DNA of 64,000 nt from Kitasatospora atroaurantiaca (GTDB lineage Bacteria > Actinomycetota > Actinomycetes > Streptomycetales > Streptomycetaceae): NCBI RefSeq assembly GCF_007828955.1, contig NZ_VIVR01000001.1, positions 1,922,001 through 1,986,000 on the forward strand, written 5' to 3'. Made by a program: the position numbers and the translations under genes. A model generated the notes under the pieces. That model was given only the letters and a program-made list of their open reading frames with translations, did no database searches and was not told the DNA's origin. The first letter of the stretch is position 1; each line of letters opens with the position of its first letter. Below are positions 8,954-16,868 of the stretch, piece by piece.

Positions 8954-9655
8954 TCAGCCGATGAGCCACTGCTCCTCGGCCACCGCGCCGACCTCCGTGC
9001 AGGCGTCGGTGAGCACGTCCAGAACGCGCAGCGCGTCCGGCAGCGGCTGCTCGGGCCCGCGCAGCCACCGCACCTCGGAGCCGTCCGGCAGCGAAGCCGG
9101 CGGCAGCAGGGTGTACGAGCCGCGGCAGTGCCAGCGCAGGCCGGGGTGCTCGGACATGGTGTCGGGCGTGCTGTCCAGCGCGCTCGGCCACCACTCGTCC
9201 TCGTCGACCGGGGTGCCGCGGGTGGCGGTGAAGAACAGGTACCGGTCCTCGCCGACGGCCGCGACCGGGCCGCCCACGCCGAGCTTGTCGAGCCGCTCGA
9301 GCGCGAGGCGCCCGGCCACGGCGGGTACGTCGAGCACATCGTGCGCGCGGCCGGTGGCGGTGATGAAGTTCGCCTGCGGGTCCCTCGAGAGCCAGCGGGC
9401 CAGCTGCTCGGGGTCGGTGGTGGCCTGGGTCTGCCAGGCGAAGGACACCGGGTGCTGGGCGGGGGCCGGACAGCCGACCCGGTCGCAGGAACAGCGATGG
9501 CCTGCCGGGTGTGCGGCGGGCGCCAGCGGGAAGCCCGCTCTGACCGCGCCGAGCAGCAGATCCAGCCGGACGGCCGCGTCCTGCCCGGTCACGGGCCTCG
9601 CCCGCTCCCGGTCACGCCGCTGCCACCAGGTCGTCCACCTACTGCTGGCTTCCAT
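8954..9655 (-). CDS. Prim-Pol (bifunctional primase/polymerase N-terminal)-like protein, probably inactive
   Basis: The 233-residue protein has the layout of the archaeo-eukaryotic primase-like Prim-Pol domain: GAVRAGFPLAP, a cysteine cluster CSCDRVGCPAPAQHP, the WLSRDPQANFITATG segment, and VLDVP where active members have an acidic pair. Only one of the two catalytic aspartates is present there, so polymerase activity is doubtful. The C-terminal half (RYLFFTATRGTP, HCRGSYTLLPPASL) also fits the fold. The frame opens 40 codons upstream, but the ATG at 9655 starts MEASSRWTTWW and is preferred. No helicase or mobile element is adjacent. Confidence 0.7.
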   Translation of the reverse strand: MEASSRWTTWWQRRDRERARPVTGQDAAVRLDLLLGAVRAGFPLAPAAHPAGHRCSCDRVGCPAPAQHPVSFAWQTQATTDPEQLARWLSRDPQANFITATGRAHDVLDVPAVAGRLALERLDKLGVGGPVAAVGEDRYLFFTATRGTPVDEDEWWPSALDSTPDTMSEHPGLRWHCRGSYTLLPPASLPDGSEVRWLRGPEQPLPDALRVLDVLTDACTEVGAVAEEQWLIG

Positions 9656-10003
9656 CGGGCCCCTTCCGCACCTGCTGTGACCTGCCGTGCCTGGTGTGAC
9701 ACAGCGACCGACGCGATATCGGACGCAACGTCCGGGCCCGCCCGTTACTTCCCGGGTGTGCTCGGTCCGGTGCATCCGCCGTGGGCCGGAGCCGGGGTTG
9801 CCGGACGGCCGACGCCCGGGGTCACGTGACGGAGTACGAGAGTTGAAGCTCGGCGGGCAGGCGCACCGACGCGCGCCCTGCCCGGCCCGTACGGGGCCCG
9901 CTGACCCGGGTGAAACCCCGGGGGCGTACAGAGCAGGATAAGGGTGTCCGGCGGGTCTTCTTGACCGGGGGCGGTGCTGCGCTGGTCACACCGGCCGTCG
10001 GCA
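9656..10003. other. Gene-free stretch
   Basis: No credible gene is seen in about 350 bp. A 7-bp-arm hairpin spans 9855-9883 and a short CCCGGG inverted repeat lies near 9905-9922. It presumably holds the promoter of the Prim-Pol-like gene. No known riboswitch was recognised. Confidence 0.5.
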
Positions 10004-10009
10004 TAGGCT
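10004..10009 (+). promoter_or_regulatory. -10 box of the 72-aa protein gene
   Basis: TAGGCT lies six bases before a GTG at 10016, the arrangement of leaderless streptomycete genes. This supports 10016 over the GTG at 10010, which would start too close to the box. Confidence 0.4.
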
Positions 10010-10015
10010 GTGCTG

Positions 10016-10234
10016 GTGAAGAGCGCGGACACCGAATTCGTCGGCGGGCCACTGGACGGCAAGGTGCTGCCGATCCTGCTGGGCCTGTTCCACAACGTGC
10101 CGAAGGTCTACCGGGTACCCGTCCCGGCTCACGGGGATGTGCCGGCCGCCACACTCGTGTACCGCCGGGCCAGGGAGTACGACGCCAAGGGCCACTCGCG
10201 CTGGCGCTACGAGTACGACCAGGCCGCCTCCTAG
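10016..10234 (+). CDS. Small conserved hypothetical protein
   Basis: About 72 residues, beginning MKSADTEFVGGPLDGKVLP if the GTG at 10016 is used; a GTG at 10010 would add two residues. The GGPLDG motif and the closing YRRAREYDAKGHSRWRYEYD resemble short actinobacterial and phage-related hypothetical proteins with an all-beta look. No function is known. Confidence 0.6.
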   Translation: MKSADTEFVGGPLDGKVLPILLGLFHNVPKVYRVPVPAHGDVPAATLVYRRAREYDAKGHSRWRYEYDQAAS

Positions 10235-10257
10235 CCTCCTCCCTCAGGCCTCCACGC

Positions 10258-10935
10258 TCAGTCCTCCTCCGCCAGGATCAGGTACAGCTTCTTCTTGGCG
10301 TCCGTGAGCACGGCCAGGCCCTTGGCCCGCTGCTCCTCCGTACCCGTGGTCATGACCTGCCGGATCGCGTGGTCCACGGCACCGAGCGCCTGGCCGACCT
10401 CCTGGATCGCCTCCCAGTCGACACCTCGCCCGGCCTCGTCCCACGGCGACTCCTGACCCGCCTCGGCCTCCGTCCTACCGGCCTCGGTGAGCTCGAACAG
10501 CCGCTTTCCCGAGACCTCCTGAGCCCGGATCAGCCCCTCCTCCTCCAGCAGCTGGAGGGTCGGGTACACCGAACCGGGGCTCGGCCGCCAGGCTCCGCCG
10601 GTCCGCTCACCGATCTCGGTGATCATCTCGTAGCCGTGCATCGGCCGCTCCTTGAGCAGCGCGAGCAGCGACGCGCGGACGTCCCCGCGACGCGCCCGCC
10701 CACCACGACGGCCGCCACCCCGGCCATGACCGCCGAAGCCGCCGCCATGGCCACCCCGGCCGCCGAAACCGTGACCGAACGGTCCGAACGCTCCCGGCGG
10801 GCCGGGCGGACGGCCCGGACCACCGAAGCCGCCGAACGCGTTGCGGCCCTCGAAACTCTCCCCGGGGAACTCCCCGGGCTGGGGGCGCCGGCCGCGGCGC
10901 CGCCCCTCTCCTCGAAACGGGCTTCCTGGGCGCAT
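10258..10935 (-). CDS. PadR-family transcriptional regulator with Gly/His/Arg-rich N-terminal extension
   Basis: The 225-residue protein has a PadR winged helix in its second third: VRASLLALLKERPMHGYEMI, SPGSVYPTLQLLEEEGL, then a C-terminal dimerising helix. The first 80 or so residues are low-complexity, rich in Gly, Phe, His and Arg (repeats of GGFGG, GFGGRGG, GGGFGGHG). The ATG at 10935 is chosen because AGGTGG precedes it; the open frame extends upstream only to a TTG that overlaps the operator-like palindrome. PadR proteins usually repress an adjacent gene and themselves; the divergent neighbour is the ACT-domain gene. The extension could bind metal or nucleic acid, which is inference. 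Confidence 0.87.
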   Translation of the reverse strand: MRPGSPFRGEGRRRGRRPQPGEFPGESFEGRNAFGGFGGPGRPPGPPGAFGPFGHGFGGRGGHGGGFGGHGRGGGRRGGRARRGDVRASLLALLKERPMHGYEMITEIGERTGGAWRPSPGSVYPTLQLLEEEGLIRAQEVSGKRLFELTEAGRTEAEAGQESPWDEAGRGVDWEAIQEVGQALGAVDHAIRQVMTTGTEEQRAKGLAVLTDAKKKLYLILAEED

Positions 10936-10995
10936 GACTGCGCACCACCTCTCAGACTGTCGATGCCTCTCTCCCGAAGCATCTTGATAGCTCAA

Positions 10996-11005
10996 CGATA
11001 TATCG
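10996..11005. promoter_or_regulatory. Candidate PadR operator
   Basis: A perfect CGATATATCG palindrome with flanking TATCGC and AACGAT repeats (10994-11024) forms an AT-rich island between padR and the divergent ACT gene. AT-rich palindromes like this are typical PadR autoregulatory sites. Confidence 0.5.
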
Positions 11006-11073
11006 CTACCTATCGCTCGTCAACGATTCTGCGCGTCGCGCGCCGTCCGCCCGCGACGGTGGATCACACGGGC

Positions 11074-11079
11074 TAGCGT
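11074..11079 (+). promoter_or_regulatory. -10 box of the ACT-domain gene
   Basis: TAGCGT ends seven bases before the ATG at 11087, suggesting a leaderless transcript and supporting that ATG over the GTG at 11078. Confidence 0.45.
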
Positions 11080-11086
11080 GGCCGCC

Positions 11087-11488
11087 ATGGCCGGTGAACG
11101 AGATCTTCAGCAGCTGCTCGGCGGGATGCGCCCGGTGCTCAACCCCGGGCGGTACGTCTACTGCACCCTCCCCGCCAAGGTGCCCGCCGGGCTGCGGCCG
11201 GTGGTCATGGTCGCGGAGGCGGAGGGGCCGACCATCGTGGTGGCCCAGGAGGAGGCCGACGCCCTCGGCCTGCGCTACGAGTACGTGGCCGGCTGGATCA
11301 CCCTCCAGATCCACTCCGCCCTGGAGGCCGTCGGCCTCACCGCCGCCGTCGCCACCTGCCTCGCCGAACACGGCATCAGCTGCAACGTGGTGGCCGGCTT
11401 CCACCACGACCACCTCTTCGTCGCGGCCGATGACGCGGACCGCGCGGTCGCCGCCCTGCAGGAGCTGTCGGCCGCCAACCGGGCCTGA
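11087..11488 (+). CDS. ACT-domain protein
   Basis: This 133-residue protein consists of two ACT-like halves. The second reads WITLQIHSALEAVGLTAAVATCLAEHGISCNVVAGFHHDHLFV, a standard ligand-sensing ACT fold with a conserved glycine turn. Stand-alone ACT proteins of this kind bind small metabolites, often amino acids; no enzyme domain is attached. It ends 6 bp before the serine hydrolase gene, so the two are probably co-transcribed. Confidence 0.78.
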   Translation: MAGERDLQQLLGGMRPVLNPGRYVYCTLPAKVPAGLRPVVMVAEAEGPTIVVAQEEADALGLRYEYVAGWITLQIHSALEAVGLTAAVATCLAEHGISCNVVAGFHHDHLFVAADDADRAVAALQELSAANRA

Positions 11489-11494
11489 GCCGCC

Positions 11495-12514
11495 GTGCCC
11501 CGGGCCCGAAACTGGGCGGCCACCGCGGCCGCCGTACTCGAGGACTGCCTCGACCCGCTCACGGCGGACGGCGGCCTGCCCGGCGGTGTGATCACGGCCG
11601 GGACGGCGGACGGCGTCCGCCACACCGTGGCCGCCGGGATCGTCGCCCCCGAGTGCGGCCCGGAGCCGCCGGACGAGCACACCCGCTACGACGTCGCCTC
11701 ACTGACCAAGGTGGTGGCCACCTGGCCACTGGTCGGCCGGGCGGTGGACGCCGGGCTGCTCGACCTCGACGCGCCCGTGCACACCTACCTGCCCGGTATC
11801 CCACCCTCCGCACCCGGGGCGGCGCTGACGGTACGCCAGATCCTCACCCACACCACCGGGCTGCGCGCGGACACCCACTTCGAACGCTACCTGGACCGCG
11901 GGACCCCTCTGGCCGAACTCATCTGCGAGGAACCGCTGATCAGTGCACCCGGCACGGAACACCGGTACATCGACCGGGGGTTCATCCTGCTCGGCCTGCT
12001 GCTGACCGCCCTCCACGGCCGCGAACTCGACCGGTCGGCAGGGGAGTTGTGGCGCGAGCTGGGCATGACGGAAACGCTGTACGGGCCGGTCGCCCGGGGG
12101 CCGGACGTCGCGCCCACCGAGCCGCGCCTGACCGGGGCGCCCCGCCTCTGGGGCACCGTCCACGACCCCAGCGCCGCCATGATGGGCGGCATCGCCGGCC
12201 ATGCCGGGGTCTTCACCACCACCTCGGACCTCGCGAGCTTCGCCGAGCGCACCCTCGGCTCGCCCTGGCTCGCGGAGAGCATGCGGCCGACCGCGTTCAT
12301 CGAGCCCGGCCTGCACCGCGGGCTGGCCTGGATCATCGCCGAGGACGGCGCCGTCGCGTACCACCACGGCTTCACCGGCACCAGCCTGCACCTCGCGCCG
12401 CGCACCGGCCGCTACCTCGCCATCTGCACCAACGCGGTCTACCACGGCTGGGACAAGGCCCGGCTGGCACCGCTGCGCGACCTCGCACTCAGGACCATCG
12501 CGGACGGGACGTGA
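11495..12514 (+). CDS. Serine hydrolase of the beta-lactamase/class C family
   Basis: The 339-residue protein has SLTK at residues 69-72, the class C beta-lactamase/DD-peptidase nucleophile motif. The second motif reads YID near residue 158 where YxN is usual, and HHGFTGTS stands in for the KTG box. IMG-like GGIAGHAGVFTTTSDLASF fits the esterase/peptidase side. There is no signal peptide, so it is probably cytoplasmic and more likely an esterase or peptidase than a resistance enzyme. The start is a GTG 6 bp after the ACT gene. Confidence 0.85.
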   Translation: MPRARNWAATAAAVLEDCLDPLTADGGLPGGVITAGTADGVRHTVAAGIVAPECGPEPPDEHTRYDVASLTKVVATWPLVGRAVDAGLLDLDAPVHTYLPGIPPSAPGAALTVRQILTHTTGLRADTHFERYLDRGTPLAELICEEPLISAPGTEHRYIDRGFILLGLLLTALHGRELDRSAGELWRELGMTETLYGPVARGPDVAPTEPRLTGAPRLWGTVHDPSAAMMGGIAGHAGVFTTTSDLASFAERTLGSPWLAESMRPTAFIEPGLHRGLAWIIAEDGAVAYHHGFTGTSLHLAPRTGRYLAICTNAVYHGWDKARLAPLRDLALRTIADGT

Positions 12515-12558
12515 CACCGGACCGCCGCCGGCGCGGTGCCGCCGAGGCGGCCGTGAAC

Positions 12559-13002
12559 TCAGGCGGCCGCGGCAGGGAGCACCCGGCCGAGCAGGTCCTG
12601 GAACACCCGCCGCTCCTCCGCGTCCAGCTGCTCCAGGCCGGTGAGCCCCGACCTCATCTCCGCGCGGATCCGGCGGACTACCTCGGCCCCCTCGTCCGTC
12701 AGGACGACGTTCTTGATACGGCGGTCCGCGGGATCGGCCGTCCGGCGGACCAGTCCGCGCGTCTCCAGCCGGTCGACGATCCCGGTGATGTTGGAGGCGT
12801 CGCAGCCGAGCAGTTCGGCCAGCGTGCGCATGGACATCGGCCGCCGGAGCACGCTGAGCATCTTCCCCTGCATGAGGGTGAGCTCCTGCCCGGCCGCCGT
12901 GACGGCGAAGTTGCGGTAGTAGGCGGCGGCCGCCTGCGCGAGCTGGTCCAGGAGTTCGGCGGCGGTCGGTGCGGGCGCGGCGGGCGGCTTGGTCGGGGTC
13001 AT
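12559..13002 (-). CDS. MarR-family regulator
   Basis: The 147-residue protein has the MarR winged helix: MRTLAELLGCDASNITGIVDRLETRGLVRR followed by the DPADRRIKNVVLTDEG wing. Cys near the recognition helix (LGCDAS) could serve as a redox or electrophile sensor, as in OhrR-like proteins, but this is inference. The gene is divergent from the oxidoreductase - monooxygenase - DJ-1/ALDH operon over 117 bp holding two matching palindromes. Its -10 box sits so close to the ATG that the mRNA is probably leaderless. Confidence 0.9.
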   Translation of the reverse strand: MTPTKPPAAPAPTAAELLDQLAQAAAAYYRNFAVTAAGQELTLMQGKMLSVLRRPMSMRTLAELLGCDASNITGIVDRLETRGLVRRTADPADRRIKNVVLTDEGAEVVRRIRAEMRSGLTGLEQLDAEERRVFQDLLGRVLPAAAA

Positions 13003-13008
13003 GGCTCA

Positions 13009-13038
13009 AGTCTAGGCGGATTTACTTGACATCCTCAA
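13009..13038 (-). promoter_or_regulatory. marR promoter
   Basis: On the minus strand TTGAGG (13038-13033) and TAGACT (13014-13009) are 18 bp apart. The predicted start falls at about 13002, the A of the marR ATG. The -35 lies inside the first operator, fitting autorepression. Confidence 0.5.
13026..13038. promoter_or_regulatory. Operator 1, TTGA-N5-TCAA
   Basis: TTGACATCCTCAA. Read on the plus strand it contains a perfect TTGACA -35 (13026-13031) with TACCTT 18 bp later as a possible -10 for the stress operon. Confidence 0.55.
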
Positions 13039-13066
13039 CCATCTAGATCTACCTTCGATTCATTGC

Positions 13067-13079
13067 TTGACGACTTCAA
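13067..13079. promoter_or_regulatory. Operator 2, TTGA-N5-TCAA
   Basis: TTGACGACTTCAA, same format as operator 1 with centres 41 bp apart (about four helical turns). The site lies in the probable 5' leader of the stress operon. Confidence 0.55.
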
Positions 13080-13119
13080 TCATCAAGGGCATCAAATCTT
13101 TCCGTTCAGGAGCACCACC

Positions 13120-14046
13120 ATGAAGGCCATCACCTACCGCAGCTACGGCGGCCCCGACGTCCTGGAGTACGGGGAGGTCCCGGAGCCCAAGCTGGGAGCC
13201 GACCAGGTGCTGGTCAGGGTACGGGCCAGCTCGGTCAACCCGGTCGACTGGAAGATCCAGGCCGGGTACCTGGACAGTGCGATGGACGCCGTCTTCCCCG
13301 TCATCCCCGGCTGGGACGTGGCGGGCGTCGTCGAACGGGTGGGCATCGGCATCACCGAGTTCGAGCCCGGCTACGAGGTCATCGGCTACGTCCGCGAGGA
13401 CATGGTGAGCCGCGGGACCTTCGCCGAGTACGTCGCGGCGCCCGTCCGCACCCTCGCCCGCAAGCCGCGCAACCTCACCTTCGAGCAGGCCGCCGGTCTC
13501 CCGCTGGCCGGGCTCACCGCCTACCAGGCCCTCACCCGCGCCCTCGACGTGCAGCCGGGCGAGACCGTCCTGGTCCACGCGGCCGCCGGCGGCGTCGGGT
13601 CACTCGCCGTCCAGATAGCCGTCGCGCTCGGCGCCCGGGTGATCGGTACGGCCGGCGAGCAGAACCACGACTTCCTGCGCTCGCTGGGCGCCGAGCCCGT
13701 CCGCTACGGCGAGGGGCTGGCGGCCCGGGTCCGAGCGCTCGCACCGGAGGGCGTGGACGCCGTCCTCGACCTGATCGGCGGCGAGGCCCTTCAGGCCTCC
13801 CCCGCACTGCTCGGCCCGGGCGGACGCCTCGCCTCCGCCGCGGAGCCCACCGTGCTCGGGCTCGGCGGCCGCTTCGTGTTCGTCCGCCCCGACGCCGCCG
13901 ACCTCGCCGCGCTCACCGACCTCGCCGAGATCGGCCGCCTGAAGGTCGAGGTCGCCGCGACCTTCCCGCTGCGCCGGGCCGCCGACGCGCAGCGGCTCAA
14001 CGCCGAGGGCCACACCCGCGGCAAGGTCGTCGTCACCGTCCCCTGA
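13120..14046 (+). CDS. NADP-dependent quinone oxidoreductase-like protein (zinc-free MDR)
   Basis: The 308-residue protein is a medium-chain reductase without zinc ligands: MKAITYRSYGGPDVLEYGEVPEP start, SSVNPVDWKIQAGY, IPGWDVAGVVE, and the cofactor loop AAAGGVGSLAVQIA near residue 150. The family reduces quinones, enones or enals with NADPH. The frame opens 19 codons earlier within the operator region, but the ATG at 13120 fits the family and has AGGAGC upstream. It is the first gene of the MarR-controlled operon, 29 bp before the monooxygenase-fold gene. Confidence 0.9.
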   Translation: MKAITYRSYGGPDVLEYGEVPEPKLGADQVLVRVRASSVNPVDWKIQAGYLDSAMDAVFPVIPGWDVAGVVERVGIGITEFEPGYEVIGYVREDMVSRGTFAEYVAAPVRTLARKPRNLTFEQAAGLPLAGLTAYQALTRALDVQPGETVLVHAAAGGVGSLAVQIAVALGARVIGTAGEQNHDFLRSLGAEPVRYGEGLAARVRALAPEGVDAVLDLIGGEALQASPALLGPGGRLASAAEPTVLGLGGRFVFVRPDAADLAALTDLAEIGRLKVEVAATFPLRRAADAQRLNAEGHTRGKVVVTVP

Positions 14047-14075
14047 AGCTCCGTCGCGACCCCCTGAGGAACCCC

Positions 14076-14363
14076 ATGTCCATCGTCGTCATCGCCGACT
14101 GGCTCGCCGCCGACGGCCAGGAGCAGCGAGTCGCCGACCTGCTGCCCGCACTCACCGAGGCCGTCCTGGCCGAACCCGGCGCGCTCGGCTTCCGGGCCGT
14201 GCGCTCCCGGCGGGACCCGGCGGCCTTCGTGCTCTTCGAGGAGTACGCGGACGCCGCGGCGCTGGAGGCCCACCGCGCCACCGACCACTTCCGCGACTTC
14301 GTCCAGGGAACCATCGCCCCGCTCCTCATCGACCGGCAGGTCGAGGTCTACTCCACCATCTGA
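14076..14363 (+). CDS. ABM-fold putative quinol monooxygenase
   Basis: This 95-residue protein is a single antibiotic-biosynthesis-monooxygenase (ABM) dimeric alpha/beta barrel domain: VVIADWLAADGQEQRVADLLPALTEAVLAEPGALGFRAVRS, then FVLFEEYADAAALEAHRATDHF. YgiN-like members act on quinols or handle quinone stress without a cofactor. Its place between a quinone-type reductase and a DJ-1/ALDH fusion under a MarR regulator supports a role against reactive carbonyls or quinones. Confidence 0.85.
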   Translation: MSIVVIADWLAADGQEQRVADLLPALTEAVLAEPGALGFRAVRSRRDPAAFVLFEEYADAAALEAHRATDHFRDFVQGTIAPLLIDRQVEVYSTI

Positions 14364-14412
14364 CCAGCCGTCCGACGCGCCCGCACACGCCCGTACACAC
14401 CAGGAAGACACC

Positions 14413-16410
14413 ATGACCTCAGCGTTGTTCGTCGTCACCGGCGCCGCCCACTGGACCCTCGCCGACGGCACCCTCCACCCCACCGGCTACTGGGCCGAGG
14501 AGCTCGCCGAGCCGCACCGGATCCTCCGCGAAGCCGGGTACCGGATCACGCTGGCCACCCCGGGCGGCGTCACCCCCACGGTCGACCGCGCCAGCCTGAC
14601 CGCCGAGGCCAACGGCGGCGCGGAGCGCGCGGACGCCGTCGCGAGGTACCTCGACTCCATCCGTGCCGAGCTGGAGAGCCCGGCCGAGCTGGCGGACATC
14701 AACCCCGACGAGTACGACGTGGTGTTCTACCCGGGCGGACACGGGCCGATGGAGGACCTCGCCACGGACGCGGACTCCGGCCGGATCCTCACCCGCGCCC
14801 TGGACACCGGCAAGCCCGTGGGCGTGCTCTGCCATGCACCCGCCGCGCTGCTCGCCGCCCGCCGCGAGGACGGCAGCTGGCCGTTCGCCGGGTACCGGTT
14901 GACCTCGTTCACCAACGCCGAGGAGACCGCGGCAGGCCTCGCCGAGCGTGCCGTCTGGCTGATCCAGGACCGCCTGGTCGAGCTCGGCGCGGACTTCGAG
15001 GAGGCGGCGCCTTTCACCCCGCACACGGTCGTCGACCGCAACCTGTTCACCGGCCAGAACCCGTCCTCCTCCGCCGAGTTGGCCCGCCTGCTGGTCGCCG
15101 CCGGGCCGGTCGACGCCGCTGCGGTGGTGGCCGGGATGCGGGTCGGCTTCGACTCCGGCCGCACCCGGCGGCTGGAGTGGCGGCTCGGCCAGCTGAGCGC
15201 CCTGCGCACCCTGCTCACCGAGCAGACCGATGCCCTGCTGGAGGCGCTGCGCAGCGACCTGGGCAAGGGCCCGGCCGAGGCCTACCGTACGGAGGTCGGC
15301 TTCACCCTCAACGAACTCGACCACACCGTCCGGCACTTGGAGGAGTGGCTGCAGCCCGAGCCGGCCGCCGTCCCCGACGCCTTCCTCCCCGCCGAGGCCC
15401 GCGTCGTCCGGGAGCCGCTGGGCGTCGTCCTGGTGATCGCGCCGTGGAACTACCCGCTCCAGCTGGCCCTCGCCCCGCTGGTCGGTGCGCTGGCGGCCGG
15501 GAACGCGGTGGTCGTGAAGCCGAGCGAGCTCGCCCCCGCCACCTCCGCGCTGATCGCCCGTCTGCTGCCCCGCTACCTCGATCCGCAGGCGGTCGCGGTC
15601 GTGGAGGGTGCCGTCGAGGAGACCACCGCGCTGCTGGAGCAGCGCTTCGACCACATCTTCTACACCGGCAACGGCGCCGTCGGACGGATCGTCATGGCCG
15701 CCGCGGCCAAGCACCTCACACCGGTCACCCTGGAACTCGGCGGCAAGAGTCCGGTCGTGGTCGACGAGGACGCCGATCTCGCCGTCACCGCCGAGCGGCT
15801 CGCCCGGGGCAAGTTCCTCAACGCCGGCCAGACCTGCGTCGCCCCCGACTACGTCCTCGCCATCGGCACGGCCGCGGCCGCGCTCGAACCGCACCTGGCC
15901 GCCGCCGTGCACGCGCTGGCCGGCGACGACCCGGCCGCCAACCCGGAGTACGGACGGATCGTCAACACCCGGCACTTCGACCGGCTCACCGCGCTGCTGG
16001 GCGACGGCCGGACCGTCACCGGAGGCGGACACGACCGCGCCGACCGCTACATCGCACCCACCGTGCTCGCGGACGTCTCCCCCGACGCCCCCGTGATGCA
16101 GTCCGAGATCTTCGGCCCCGTCCTGCCGGTCATCCCCGTGCCCGACCTCGATGCGGCCATCGCCTTCATCAACGACCGCGACAAGCCCCTGGCCCTGTAC
16201 GCGTTCACCGAGTCCGCGGACACCAAGCGACGACTGACCGAGGAGACCTCCTCCGGCGCCCTGGTCTTCGGCCTGCCCGTCTCCCACCTCGCGGTACCCG
16301 AGCTGCCGTTCGGCGGCGTCGGCGAGAGCGGCATGGGCAACTACCACGGCAGGTACTCGATCGCGACGTTCAGCCACGCGAAGGCCGTCCTGGACAAGCC
16401 GCTGCGCTGA
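14413..16410 (+). CDS. Fusion of a DJ-1/PfpI (Hsp31-like) domain with an aldehyde dehydrogenase
   Basis: One uninterrupted 665-residue frame. Residues 1 to about 228 form a DJ-1/PfpI class I amidotransferase-like domain with the nucleophile Cys140 in GVLCHAPAAL, YPGGHGPMEDL before it, and WAEELAEP near residue 28; this is the Hsp31/YhbO-type layout linked to glyoxalase III activity. Residues from about 235 to the end form a class 3-type aldehyde dehydrogenase: APWNYPLQLAL, Glu441 in TLELGGKSP, catalytic Cys475 in NAGQTCVAP, and SEIFGPVLPV. The parts are normally separate proteins. The likely role is sequential detoxification of methylglyoxal-type aldehydes. Good ribosome site (AGGAAG) before the ATG, 49 bp after the ABM gene. 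Confidence 0.9.
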   Translation: MTSALFVVTGAAHWTLADGTLHPTGYWAEELAEPHRILREAGYRITLATPGGVTPTVDRASLTAEANGGAERADAVARYLDSIRAELESPAELADINPDEYDVVFYPGGHGPMEDLATDADSGRILTRALDTGKPVGVLCHAPAALLAARREDGSWPFAGYRLTSFTNAEETAAGLAERAVWLIQDRLVELGADFEEAAPFTPHTVVDRNLFTGQNPSSSAELARLLVAAGPVDAAAVVAGMRVGFDSGRTRRLEWRLGQLSALRTLLTEQTDALLEALRSDLGKGPAEAYRTEVGFTLNELDHTVRHLEEWLQPEPAAVPDAFLPAEARVVREPLGVVLVIAPWNYPLQLALAPLVGALAAGNAVVVKPSELAPATSALIARLLPRYLDPQAVAVVEGAVEETTALLEQRFDHIFYTGNGAVGRIVMAAAAKHLTPVTLELGGKSPVVVDEDADLAVTAERLARGKFLNAGQTCVAPDYVLAIGTAAAALEPHLAAAVHALAGDDPAANPEYGRIVNTRHFDRLTALLGDGRTVTGGGHDRADRYIAPTVLADVSPDAPVMQSEIFGPVLPVIPVPDLDAAIAFINDRDKPLALYAFTESADTKRRLTEETSSGALVFGLPVSHLAVPELPFGGVGESGMGNYHGRYSIATFSHAKAVLDKPLR

Positions 16411-16470
16411 GCAACGCACAAGCCCGCATACGAATGACAATGCGGCATGTACACGCCTCGCCACGGACGG

Positions 16471-16476
16471 TAGTGT
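16471..16476 (+). promoter_or_regulatory. -10 box of the 53-aa peptide gene
   Basis: TAGTGT lies 35 bp before the ATG at 16511, leaving room for the strong AGGAGG-type ribosome site that precedes it. Confidence 0.4.
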
Positions 16477-16510
16477 CAGTCCCTGCCACGTCCGAGGAGG
16501 AGAGAGCGCG

Positions 16511-16672
16511 ATGGACCGCGAGAAGATCCCCAGAACGATCGCCGGCACCGGCACCTTCGTCACCGACCCGGACGACGAGGTGCAGGCGCCGACGGCCGAG
16601 TGCCAACGGCCCTGCTGCCGGGAGGATCTGGACTCGCCACCCGGCTACTGGGGCTGGCGCCGCGTGGACTGA
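16511..16672 (+). CDS. Small acidic Cys/Trp-containing protein, 53 aa
   Basis: The frame starts MDREKIPRTIAGTG and ends PPGYWGWRRVD. Three cysteines cluster in the middle (ECQRPCCRED), followed by a Trp/Tyr-rich end. A strong GAGGAGG ribosome site precedes the ATG and a strong hairpin terminator follows the stop, so it is a self-contained transcription unit. No family is recognised; metal binding by the cysteines is possible. Confidence 0.6.
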   Translation: MDREKIPRTIAGTGTFVTDPDDEVQAPTAECQRPCCREDLDSPPGYWGWRRVD

Positions 16673-16693
16673 CCGCGACCGGCCGTCCTGCCT

Positions 16694-16734
16694 GGGGCCT
16701 CTCCCTTCCCGACCACGGGGTAGGGAGAGGCCCC
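16694..16734 (+). terminator. Strong hairpin terminator
   Basis: Perfect 13-bp arms (16694-16706 and 16722-16734) with a 15-base loop, 22 bp after the small gene's stop. Confidence 0.8.
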
Positions 16735-16868
16735 TCGCGCGCGACCGTGCCGCGGATGGAGTCGGGCGACGGCGCCCGAACTGGCGAGGCCACGACCACG
16801 GGTGATAGGTACTGGTACCGATCATCAGCTGCGGCGTTCGCGCCCGCCCCCACCTCTGCGAGGTCGTC

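Noticed and set aside
9656..10003. Possible riboswitch upstream of the 72-aa gene
   Set aside because: Hairpins exist but no conserved riboswitch core could be matched; a leaderless start would leave no room for a 5' leader.
11495..12514. Antibiotic-resistance beta-lactamase
   Set aside because: SLTK is present, but there is no signal peptide and the YxN motif reads YID, which suits an esterase or peptidase better.
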